Source of the DNA: Pseudomonadota bacterium
GTDB taxonomy: Bacteria > Pseudomonadota > Gammaproteobacteria > Burkholderiales > Rhodocyclaceae
Reading direction: 5' to 3'
DNA: 64,000 nt
Assembly: GCA_018240785.1 (NCBI GenBank)
Contig: JAFEFC010000016.1
Coordinates: 1-64,000, forward strand
Within the stretch, counting starts at the first letter, position 1, and the number at the start of each line of letters is the position of its first letter. The notes under the pieces are model-generated. The model was not told where the DNA came from. It did no database searches and saw only the letters and a list, made by a program, of their open reading frames with translations. Shown here piece by piece: positions 46,746-53,959 of the stretch. The position numbers and the translations under genes are program-made.

Positions 46746-47187
46746 CGCCGCGACTGGCGAGATCGCTGCGGAGCCAGCCGCCGACCATCCTGCCGACCTC
46801 GTCGATCGAGCGCGCGGCATGCTCGTAAGCCTTGAGATCGAGGTGGCGCAGATCCTTCGCCAACCGCACGCCGAAGCGCATCTTCTCCAGCCCCAGGTTG
46901 GCCGCGCGTAGCTGCGGCTCGCGGTCGCGCGTGTAGGTCGCGTTGATCAGATGCTCGAGTACGTCCAGTGCTTCGTTCTGCAGACGGTCGCCAAGCAGGA
47001 ACTTCTGGCTGCGGGGAAACTTCTCCAAGGTCGGAATCAACCACAGCAGCAAGCGGTACATCGCCTCGAGCGCCGGCCCGCCGGCGCGCGCGGCGGCCTG
47101 GCGCTCGCCCCCCGAAGACCTGCGCCCACGCGGCGCTGGCGGGGGCTCCGCCCCCGCACCCCCGTTCGATTCCGCTGCCTGACTCAT
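46681..47187 (-). CDS. avd: DGR accessory variability determinant (Avd)
   Basis: This encodes 168 residues from ATG 47187 (MSQAAESNGGAGAEPPPAPR; GGGAG upstream). The frame extends to 47229 but into the VR gene. The four-helix-bundle core, residues ~50-150, fits the Avd/23S-intervening-sequence family: LEAMYRLLLWLIPTLEKFPR, KFLLGDRLQNEALDVLEHLI and EKMRFGVRLAKDLRHLDLKA. An N-terminal Gly/Pro/Arg-rich extension of ~45 residues is longer than usual. Avd forms a basic pentamer that binds RT and template RNA. It lies between the variable-protein gene and the RT gene. Confidence 0.92.
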   Translation of the reverse strand: MSQAAESNGGAGAEPPPAPRGRRSSGGERQAAARAGGPALEAMYRLLLWLIPTLEKFPRSQKFLLGDRLQNEALDVLEHLINATYTRDREPQLRAANLGLEKMRFGVRLAKDLRHLDLKAYEHAARSIDEVGRMVGGWLRSDLASRGDARVGRGHSGDASGSRRAVST

Positions 47188-47225
47188 CGCTGTCTCCCTG
47201 TGGCAAGAGGTAAAGGGGTAAGGAT

Positions 47226-48428
47226 TCAAGGCGTAAGGGTCCGGGCAAGACGGAAACCCGAGCCGCCGACGCGGTAGTCGGGCGAGTTCCTGCTGCGGCC
47301 GGCCGAGCGCGCGAGGACGGGGATGCTGACCCAGCCGCCGCCGCGCAGGACCCGGCGAACGTCCTTACACTCCGTCTCCCAGGCCTTGCCGTCGCGCGGC
47401 GCCCCCGCATAGTTGTCGTGCCAGCAGTCCTGCGTCCACTCCCAGGCGTTGCCCGCCACGTCGTAGAGGCCGAAGCCATTCGGCTTGTACGACTTGACCG
47501 GCGCCGTGTAAACCTGGCCGTCCGCGCAATCGGCAGCGATCCAGTCCTTCTGCCAGCCCTTGAGGCCATCGCGCGTCGTCCGATCACCCACATTGGCATG
47601 GGCGCACAAATCGTCGTCGCGGTCACCGAAAAAGAAGCGCGTGGTGCTGCCGGCGCGCGCCACGTATTCCCACTCCGCTTCGCTCGGCAAGCGGTATTGC
47701 TGGCCGGTACGGGTGCTCATCCAGCGCGCGTAGGCCTGGGCGTCGTTCCAGCTTACGCACACCACCGGATGCTGATCGGTCTGCTTGAAGCCGGGATTGC
47801 GCCAGTCGGCGCCGGGAACCTGAACGTACTTGTCGCCGGCCCAGATGTAACAGCCGCCACTGGTGTCATGCTTGGTCTGCTGCACGAAGGCGGCGAACTC
47901 GCCGCGGGTGACTTCGGCCTCCATGACCGCGAAGCGGTAGGCGATGGCGACTTCGTGCTGCGGGCCCTCGTCTTCGCTGCGGCCGGCCTCGCCGGCCGGC
48001 GAGCCCATGGCGAAGCGGCCGGACGGCACGACGACCAGCCACGGGCAGGTGCCGTCGCTGCAGTCGCGCAGGCGGGTGCCGGGCGGGTAGTCGCCCGCCC
48101 TCTCGACGGCCGGTGCGGCAGCGGGTGCAGGCTGGGTCCAGCGCCGCACCGCGTCCGGCACGACGAAGGGCGCGACCACGCCGGCGCCGAACAGCAGCGC
48201 CAGGCCGAACCAGAAACCCCGCCGCAGCCAGGTGCGGCGCAGCGCGAGTTCGCCACCGGGCAAGGGGTACAGCACCGGCCGCACATGGTCGCGCCAGCGC
48301 GGCGCCGGTGGGGGCGGGAGCAAGGGCGGCGGCGCACCGGCGGACGGCTGCGGCGCCGATGCGGCAGGCGCGTCCGCGACGCCCGGCGATGCGGCCATCT
48401 TCTTGCGGACAGGAGCGGGGGCAGTCAC
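47226..48428 (-). CDS. DGR variable protein: membrane-anchored FGE/C-type-lectin-fold protein
   Basis: This encodes 400 residues. A Pro/Ala-rich N-terminus and an Arg-rich stretch (LALRRTWLRR) precede one membrane segment at ~71-90 (GFWFGLALLFGAGVVAPFVV), predicting N-in topology with the C-terminal domain in the periplasm. Residues ~130-397 form a formylglycine-generating-enzyme-like domain (SGRFAMGSPAGEAGRSEDEG, YRLPSEAEWEYVARAGSTTR, GLYDVAGNAWEWTQDCW). The last ~40 residues are the VR. The FGE active-site cysteines are absent from [20 protein letters not shown], so ligand binding rather than catalysis is expected. The start overlaps the TIR gene stop (ATGA). Confidence 0.93.
   Translation of the reverse strand: MTAPAPVRKKMAASPGVADAPAASAPQPSAGAPPPLLPPPPAPRWRDHVRPVLYPLPGGELALRRTWLRRGFWFGLALLFGAGVVAPFVVPDAVRRWTQPAPAAAPAVERAGDYPPGTRLRDCSDGTCPWLVVVPSGRFAMGSPAGEAGRSEDEGPQHEVAIAYRFAVMEAEVTRGEFAAFVQQTKHDTSGGCYIWAGDKYVQVPGADWRNPGFKQTDQHPVVCVSWNDAQAYARWMSTRTGQQYRLPSEAEWEYVARAGSTTRFFFGDRDDDLCAHANVGDRTTRDGLKGWQKDWIAADCADGQVYTAPVKSYKPNGFGLYDVAGNAWEWTQDCWHDNYAGAPRDGKAWETECKDVRRVLRGGGWVSIPVLARSAGRSRNSPDYRVGGSGFRLARTLTP
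47242..47361 (-). repeat. DGR variable repeat (VR)
   Basis: This encodes residues ~357-396 of the FGE-fold protein. Compared with the TR at 45481-45600, codons AAC, GAC and ACG have become GTC, AGC, ATC, GTC, CTC, GGC, AGC, TCG, TAC, GTC, GGC and GGC. That gives 12 amino-acid changes, all from adenine substitutions. The invariant 3' stretch TCGGGTTTCCGTCTTGCCCG is shared by TR and VR and is the likely initiation-of-mutagenic-homing site. The VR ends 13 bases before the end of the gene. Confidence 0.96.
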
Positions 48429-51199
48429 GGCGCTGGCTCCCGCCCGGCGCGGCGACTATCCTCGCCACGCAAATAGCGGCCGATTTCGTCGGCCAGACGT
48501 TCGAGCACGGCATCGCCCCCTTGGGGAGGCAGCGCGACCGCGTGGCGCGAGGCCAACTCGCGTATCGTCTCGGGCAAATCCATTGCCGCAGGCATGCGGG
48601 CGCCCTCGACCAGCACTGGAATCACGAGCTTGTGCAGTGCCAACGACGCGGCGGTCTCCTCGATACGCCATGTGCCCCACGTGCCGTCGGCAAAGGCCCG
48701 CGGGCCGATGAACACCACCATCACCTTGCAGCGCTCGACAGCATGGCGGATTTCGTCGAGCCACGCTTGCCCGGCCTCGATCCTGCCGTCCCACACGCTG
48801 TTCATACCGAATTTCGCCACCAGCCGCTCCCGCAGCGCCTGCGCCGGCGCTTCGGCCTCGCTGCGGCTATAGCTCAGATAGACCATGCCGCCATCAGCCG
48901 TTGTTGTGGTTTGGCCGGGGGGTTCCGAGTCGACGTCCGCTTCGGCTTCCGCGCCGGGCTGGCCCCCGTCCTCGCCCCGAGGCCGACGCTCGGCGCGCGT
49001 CGCCAAACGGCGGGTAGCGAGCCGCAACCGCAAGCTCTCCAGCCACCACCGCAGCCACAGCAGCGCAAAACCCGCCGTCAGCACCGCGGCGGCGACCCAG
49101 CGCAGCGGGTTGCGGCTCAGGCGCAGGCCGCTGTCGGCGCACGCGGCGCGGGCAAAGGCTTCCGGCGCGTCGAGCGTGAGCTCGGCATCGAAGTCGCCGC
49201 GCAGCACCCCCAGATAGATCACGTCGCGCAGCGGGCTGTCGGCGGGCTCGTCCTCCACCACGCCGGCGAGGCGGATGCGCCGGCGCAGGCGCGCCAGCCA
49301 CGCGCCGCGCGACGGTTCGGCGGCGCTTGCCACCACCCCGAGCGACAGCGCCCCCGCGGCGTCATCGGCGCCGGCGGCGTCGAACAGGCGCGCGAACAGG
49401 ATGCGCACCTGCTCGCGCACGCCGGGCGGCAGGCTGAGGAACAGCGCACGCCGCAGCCAGTCGGGCATGTGACCGTGACGACACCATGGCAATTGCGCGA
49501 TCGCCAGCAGGCGGGCCTCCAGCAGGCGCACATCCGGCCGCGCCCGCGCCGAACCCGCCTCCGCCGGCAGCGCGACATCGGCAAACGCATCCGCCTGCGC
49601 CAGATACGCGGTCAGATCGGCCGACATCTGCGGGTAGGCCGCGCTCGCGGCCAGCCAGGTGTAGGGCGTGACGCCAAGATAGGCGCGCAGTTGTTCGAGC
49701 AGCGCCTTCAGCTCGCCGGCGTCGGGCGGGTCGGCTCCCAGCCAGCGCACCGGGTCGTCCCGCAGCAGCGGCGGCAGCACCGCCGGCGCACCGGGCAGGG
49801 CCGCGACTTCGGGCAGCTCGCCGGCCACGAACCAGCGCACCGCGGCGCTCAGGGCATCGATCTGGCCCGGCAGCAGCAGGAAGGACGGCGCCTGCGTCGG
49901 CTGCCCGGCGCCGGCGAGAACGTCTTCGGCCGCGCCCCAGCTTGCCAGAGGCACCGGTGTCATCAGCACACGGCATGGCCACGGTGCCAGCGCTTCGGCC
50001 AGCCAACTGTGCAGGCTGGCGCTGGCCGGATCGATGAAGCCGTAGCCATCGGCGAACACGATCAAGCCCTGCCCGGCATGGCGGGCCGCGAGCCGGGCCA
50101 GCGGCACGAAGTGCTGCGGCGGACCGGCACTGAGGCTGCGATGCAGACGCAGCGGCGCCACCCAGCGTGGGTCGCGGTCGAATTCGTACAGCGTGAGGCC
50201 GACCCCTTCGGCGGCGAGGTCGCGCGCCATTTCCGCGGCCCAGTGCGCTTGCTGGTCGCCCGGGCCGGCACGGTCGACGAGGAAAAGATATTCCGGCCGC
50301 GCCAGCCGCGGCCGATGGACCGGCGAGAACAGCCCCGCCCGCGCCGCGGTGGCGCACGCGCTGGCGATGACGTCCAGTGTGCGGCCTGCGGCGGTGCGCG
50401 GCCGGCGCAGGCCGCGCACCGCCGTACGCAGCGCGGCGCGGCGCTCCCCCGACACCGGCACGAGCTGGCGGGCGAAGACCTCCTGCTCGCGCAGGTTCTC
50501 GCGCGTGGACACGCGCGCGAGCTGCGCCCGCCGCGTGCGGCGCACGAACATCGCCGGGGCGCCGAGAAGCGCGACCGCCGCCGCATACCAGGCCGGGTGG
50601 ATGCCGAACAGCCAGGGCGGGGCCTGAAGCTGGATTTCGGTCTGACCGGCCTTGTCGGCGGCACGCGGCAGCTCGACCTGCGCGCCGGTGGGCGCAGCCG
50701 CACCGGGCACCGGTCGCGACGGCGCCGGCACGCTGGCGGAGGGGCTCCCCAATGTCGCGAGGCGGTCGCGGACGTACGGAATGGCCAGCGGCAACGCGAT
50801 CGCGACGAGGACCGCCGCCAGGACACGCTGCCTTGTTGCCCACCGGTGAAGGCCGGCGTGAGGGTCGGCACGTGGCCGCGCCACGGCCGGAGACGCCTCC
50901 TCGCTCGCGCTGGCCGGCGTGCCCAACAGCTCGCAGCCCTCATCCCAGCGCAAGCGCCAGGCGTCGAACACCTGGTCGAACACCTGCTGCTCGCGCGCGG
51001 ACTTGCTGACGATGGCGCGCACGGCGCCCTGTGCGCTGCTCGGATCGGCGCCGAGCAGGCCGCGTTCCTGCGCGGCATTCAACCAGGCTCCGAGGTTCAG
51101 CCACGTGCGCGCGTCGATGTGCAGGCCGTGCGCCTGCAGCTCGGGCAGCAGGCGCTCGCGCAGCGCATCGAGCCAGGCGGGCGGATGGCCGTTGTCCAT
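48425..51199 (-). CDS. Multi-pass membrane protein with C-terminal TIR domain (conflict-system component)
   Basis: This encodes 924 residues. A helical N-terminal domain (~1-95) is followed by membrane segments at about 126-143, 205-220 and 695-715. Between them is a Rossmann/vWA-like region (EYLFLVDRAGPGDQQAHWAA, GVGLTLYEFDRDPRWVAPLR, GQGLIVFADGYGFIDPASAS). The C-terminal ~145 residues are a TIR domain (GMVYLSYSRSEAEAPAQALR, CKVMVVFIGPRAFADGTWG) with the candidate catalytic Glu in TWRIEETAASLAL. It could cleave NAD or act as a signalling adaptor. It is encoded in an operon with a MoxR ATPase and the DGR variable protein. The overall architecture is not one I can name. Confidence 0.8.
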   Translation of the reverse strand: MDNGHPPAWLDALRERLLPELQAHGLHIDARTWLNLGAWLNAAQERGLLGADPSSAQGAVRAIVSKSAREQQVFDQVFDAWRLRWDEGCELLGTPASASEEASPAVARPRADPHAGLHRWATRQRVLAAVLVAIALPLAIPYVRDRLATLGSPSASVPAPSRPVPGAAAPTGAQVELPRAADKAGQTEIQLQAPPWLFGIHPAWYAAAVALLGAPAMFVRRTRRAQLARVSTRENLREQEVFARQLVPVSGERRAALRTAVRGLRRPRTAAGRTLDVIASACATAARAGLFSPVHRPRLARPEYLFLVDRAGPGDQQAHWAAEMARDLAAEGVGLTLYEFDRDPRWVAPLRLHRSLSAGPPQHFVPLARLAARHAGQGLIVFADGYGFIDPASASLHSWLAEALAPWPCRVLMTPVPLASWGAAEDVLAGAGQPTQAPSFLLLPGQIDALSAAVRWFVAGELPEVAALPGAPAVLPPLLRDDPVRWLGADPPDAGELKALLEQLRAYLGVTPYTWLAASAAYPQMSADLTAYLAQADAFADVALPAEAGSARARPDVRLLEARLLAIAQLPWCRHGHMPDWLRRALFLSLPPGVREQVRILFARLFDAAGADDAAGALSLGVVASAAEPSRGAWLARLRRRIRLAGVVEDEPADSPLRDVIYLGVLRGDFDAELTLDAPEAFARAACADSGLRLSRNPLRWVAAAVLTAGFALLWLRWWLESLRLRLATRRLATRAERRPRGEDGGQPGAEAEADVDSEPPGQTTTTADGGMVYLSYSRSEAEAPAQALRERLVAKFGMNSVWDGRIEAGQAWLDEIRHAVERCKVMVVFIGPRAFADGTWGTWRIEETAASLALHKLVIPVLVEGARMPAAMDLPETIRELASRHAVALPPQGGDAVLERLADEIGRYLRGEDSRRAGREPAP

Positions 51200-51202
51200 G
51201 GC

Positions 51203-52213
51203 TCAGGCCGGGGCGACACCTGCCACCAGCGGGTGGCGGCTGGCCGCGAGCTGGTCCTCGGGCGCCTTCACCAGGGTCGCCAGCACGCGCCGCGCCAGCT
51301 CCGGCGGCAAACCCGTTGCCGATCTGGCGGCGGGATCCAGCGCCAGCGCGGAGACGAAGGCCAGAAACTCGGCGGTCGACGGCGGCTTGCGCAAGTCGTA
51401 GGCCGGTGAGCGCAGCGCAAAGAACAGCTCCAGCGCCTTGTCCAGCATCGGGCCGGATTCGACCTTCAATGCCGCAAGCCGGCGCAGCGTGATCGCCTGC
51501 ATCCGTTCGCGGGTGATCGGCTGCAGGTGGTAGAACACGCAGCGCCGCAAGAAGGCATCGGGCAACTGCTTCTCCGAGTTGCTGGTGATCACGACGATGG
51601 GCCGCTGCCGGCTGGCAGCGTGGATCTCCAGCCCGCCGGCGACTTCGCGCACGCGAAAGTAATGGCGCTCGATCTCGTTCAGCGCGTCGTTGGGAAAATC
51701 GCTTGGCGCCTTGTCGATCTCGTCGATCAGCACCACGGCGCGGCACGGACCGCGATACCACAGCGGCAATTGTTCGGGGCGGAACAGCTTGCGCGCGTCC
51801 TCGGCCGCCAGGCTTTGCACCACGGCCTTGCCCAACGCGCCGTAGTCGACGAAGCGCAGGGGGTGCAGCGCATCCTCGTCCTTGCTGACCTGCGCCGCCT
51901 GAAAGCGGGCGACGTGATCGAAGGTGTAGAACAGGTCCTGGGCCACGCTGGTCGATTTGGTCTCGAACTTGAACAGTTGTAAACCGAGTTCGAGCGCCAG
52001 CTTTTCGCCGAGCTGCGTCTTGCCGGTGCCCGGCTCCCCAGTCAGCAACAACGGCTGGTCGAGCAGCAAGGCGGTATTGACCGCGTCGCGCAGGCCTTCC
52101 TCGGCATCGTAGTTGTCGGCACCGAAGAAGCGGTCGCGATCGATGGAGTCGATCTCGACCGGCGCGCCGGCAGCGACCAGGCCGGGACGGCCCTGAAACC
52201 AGTTTGCGGACAT
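51203..52213 (-). CDS. MoxR-type AAA+ ATPase
   Basis: This encodes 336 residues from ATG 52213 (MSANWFQGRPGLVAAGAP; GGGAG upstream); the frame reaches 52240 without ribosome site. Walker A is LLTGEPGTGKTQLGEKLALE, Walker B AVVLIDEIDKAPSDFPND, and a sensor/arginine region follows in VVITSNSEKQLPDAFLRRCV. MoxR ATPases usually work with a vWA protein as chaperone or switch. Here the likely partner is the vWA-like/TIR protein encoded 3 bases downstream. In NTP-dependent conflict systems such ATPases are thought to gate effector activation. Confidence 0.9.
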   Translation of the reverse strand: MSANWFQGRPGLVAAGAPVEIDSIDRDRFFGADNYDAEEGLRDAVNTALLLDQPLLLTGEPGTGKTQLGEKLALELGLQLFKFETKSTSVAQDLFYTFDHVARFQAAQVSKDEDALHPLRFVDYGALGKAVVQSLAAEDARKLFRPEQLPLWYRGPCRAVVLIDEIDKAPSDFPNDALNEIERHYFRVREVAGGLEIHAASRQRPIVVITSNSEKQLPDAFLRRCVFYHLQPITRERMQAITLRRLAALKVESGPMLDKALELFFALRSPAYDLRKPPSTAEFLAFVSALALDPAARSATGLPPELARRVLATLVKAPEDQLAASRHPLVAGVAPA

Positions 52214-52236
52214 GAAGACACTCCCTGTTGATTCGT

Positions 52237-53652
52237 TCACGCAGCGCGAATCCAGTCGCGCGCCTTTTCAGCGAAAGTCCGCATCGACCAAGTGGCACGA
52301 TCCTGCGGCAGGCGGGACAGAAGGACTTCCATGTCCTCGGCCAGCTTGCCCTGCACGTCGTCATGCATCGACCAGTCGTAGATCGCGAGTTCATCGAGTT
52401 CGGGCAGCGAGCCCAGTACCGCGCCCTCCACCTGCACCGCGGCGGCGATCGCAGCATCGAACATCTGCGCAAGACGGCTGCGCTCGCCCGCCGCCGTGCC
52501 CGCCGCGCGCACCACGTTGATCGCGACCACCAGCAGCGCGTGCTGATTGAGGTCCGGCCAGTCGGCGAGCACGCCGAGCAGGCCATCGAACGCGAGGCCG
52601 GCCTGCCCGGCGTCAGACACTTCCAGACAATCCACCCATAACAACGTCGGCTGGGCGCGATACAGAAACGCGTCGCGGATTTCGCTTTCGGTCGCCAGCG
52701 GGCGCGGTCCGAGCGCGGTGGCGAGAGCGCGCACGAAACGTTGTCTGGCGTCAGCCGGCGAACTCAGCCGCACCGCTTTCGATGGCCAGGCGAGCGGCTT
52801 GAAATGGCCGAAGGACAAGCCGGTGTGGTCGAAACCGAGACAGCGGGCAATTTCCTTGAGCCGCATGCGTTCGACCCACTTCGCCAGGCAGTCCTCAGGC
52901 CGCCCCTCGGTGACAGCGACGAGCGGCCGGCGGAACCCCCTTCCCTGCCACTCTCCCAGCCGAACCAGCAAGGCATCGAATTGATCGCTCCGGTTGCACA
53001 GATAGGGCAGCCAGCTCGTGGCCAGTGCAGGGCCGGCGGGGACCGCAGCGGCCAGCGCTGCGGGGGCTTCGCCCTGCGCCGCCGCGGCAGACGCCGGTGT
53101 GCCATCCGCGCACAGGGCCGTTTCGATCTGCGCCACCACCACATGCCACGCGTCCCGCTTACGGGAATCCGGCCACAGCGAAATCGGCTTGAGGCCCAGA
53201 CGCGGCCCGATCGCTGTGTCGACCTGATCCTGCGGCAGGCATTGGCGGTCCTCCAGCGACACACGGACGCCATCGACGTCGACGAAGAAGTTCGCCAGAT
53301 TCAGTTGATGCAGCGCGATCCCGATCACGCGTACTCGGTGCTCCCGCGTGCTGCGCTCCAGCATGCGGCGCAATTCGACGTCACGGCAGAACTCGGAGGC
53401 GATGAACGGCGTGCTCATCAACACCAGAAAGACGTCTGCCGTGTCCAGCGCCTCGGCGATTCTTTCCTTCCACCGGTCACCGGCCATGAGCTGGCTGTCG
53501 CCCCTGGAGTCGAGGAAGACGGCGGTATCGCCGAGGCGCCGGCACATCGCCTCGAGTTCCATATGAAGATTGAGCGCGTCAGCATAGTCGGCATGGCAAT
53601 AGGAGATGAAGATCCGGCGCCCGGCGACCTGTCTCGTCTTCGGCATCGGCAT
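52237..53652 (-). CDS. TIR-domain protein with C-terminal STAND-like region
   Basis: This encodes 471 residues. The TIR domain occupies ~12-150: RRIFISYCHADYADALNLHM, MAGDRWKERIAEALDTADVF and LVLMSTPFIASEFCRDVELR, where the Glu of the last motif is the candidate NADase residue. After a linker, residues ~215-471 begin LPYLCNRSDQFDALLVRLGE and contain QPTLLWVDCLEVSDAGQAG, resembling the inactive STAND-type region described in bacterial conflict proteins; no Walker A is visible. The ATG has GAGGAG upstream. It is the first gene of the island operon. Domain naming after residue 200 is tentative. Confidence 0.8.
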   Translation of the reverse strand: MPMPKTRQVAGRRIFISYCHADYADALNLHMELEAMCRRLGDTAVFLDSRGDSQLMAGDRWKERIAEALDTADVFLVLMSTPFIASEFCRDVELRRMLERSTREHRVRVIGIALHQLNLANFFVDVDGVRVSLEDRQCLPQDQVDTAIGPRLGLKPISLWPDSRKRDAWHVVVAQIETALCADGTPASAAAAQGEAPAALAAAVPAGPALATSWLPYLCNRSDQFDALLVRLGEWQGRGFRRPLVAVTEGRPEDCLAKWVERMRLKEIARCLGFDHTGLSFGHFKPLAWPSKAVRLSSPADARQRFVRALATALGPRPLATESEIRDAFLYRAQPTLLWVDCLEVSDAGQAGLAFDGLLGVLADWPDLNQHALLVVAINVVRAAGTAAGERSRLAQMFDAAIAAAVQVEGAVLGSLPELDELAIYDWSMHDDVQGKLAEDMEVLLSRLPQDRATWSMRTFAEKARDWIRAA

Positions 53653-53959
53653 CGCCCGTTCTCCTCTTCACTACGCAGGACATGGGTCCGCTGTCGTCTG
53701 GCCATCAACCCGGCCGCCGCTACCGCCACTCCAGCGAAAGGAAGTGCCCAACCGTCGGACTTTATTCCCGCTCTCGCGGGAATGATGAAGCCGGCAAACT
53801 CAAAGGTTCCCTGGTCAAGTAGCGCGAAGCGAGTTCGCCTCCATCCCTTCTGAATACTAGTTGAGCAACGCGAACGCGTCACCGTGAAGACGGGTATCGC
53901 GCGGACATTGCGACGCCGCCGTTCTGGCTGATGGCGTGCCGCTTGCTTCCGCAGCAGTG
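53653..53959. other. Intergenic upstream of the TIR operon; REP-like hairpin, no gene
   Basis: This 307-base gap between tamA and the island operon has no supported gene. It contains the REP-like hairpin at 53764-53783 and should include the promoter of the minus-strand TIR operon. TTGACC and TTGAGT hexamers are present on the minus strand near 53800-53820, but neither has a convincing -10. The edge of the inserted island probably lies here. Confidence 0.5.
53764..53783. repeat. REP-like palindrome
   Basis: An 8-base perfect stem (ATTCCCGC / GCGGGAAT) with a TCTC loop. Translated, the surrounding sequence gives FIIPARAGI, a common by-product of dispersed palindromic elements of the ATTCCCGC type in beta- and gammaproteobacteria. 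It is the only copy I noticed in the window. It could also serve as a terminator. Confidence 0.6.

Noticed and set aside
47226-48428. Active formylglycine-generating enzyme for a sulfatase
   Set aside because: The catalytic cysteines of the C-terminal loop are missing, no sulfatase gene is nearby, and the loop is the VR.
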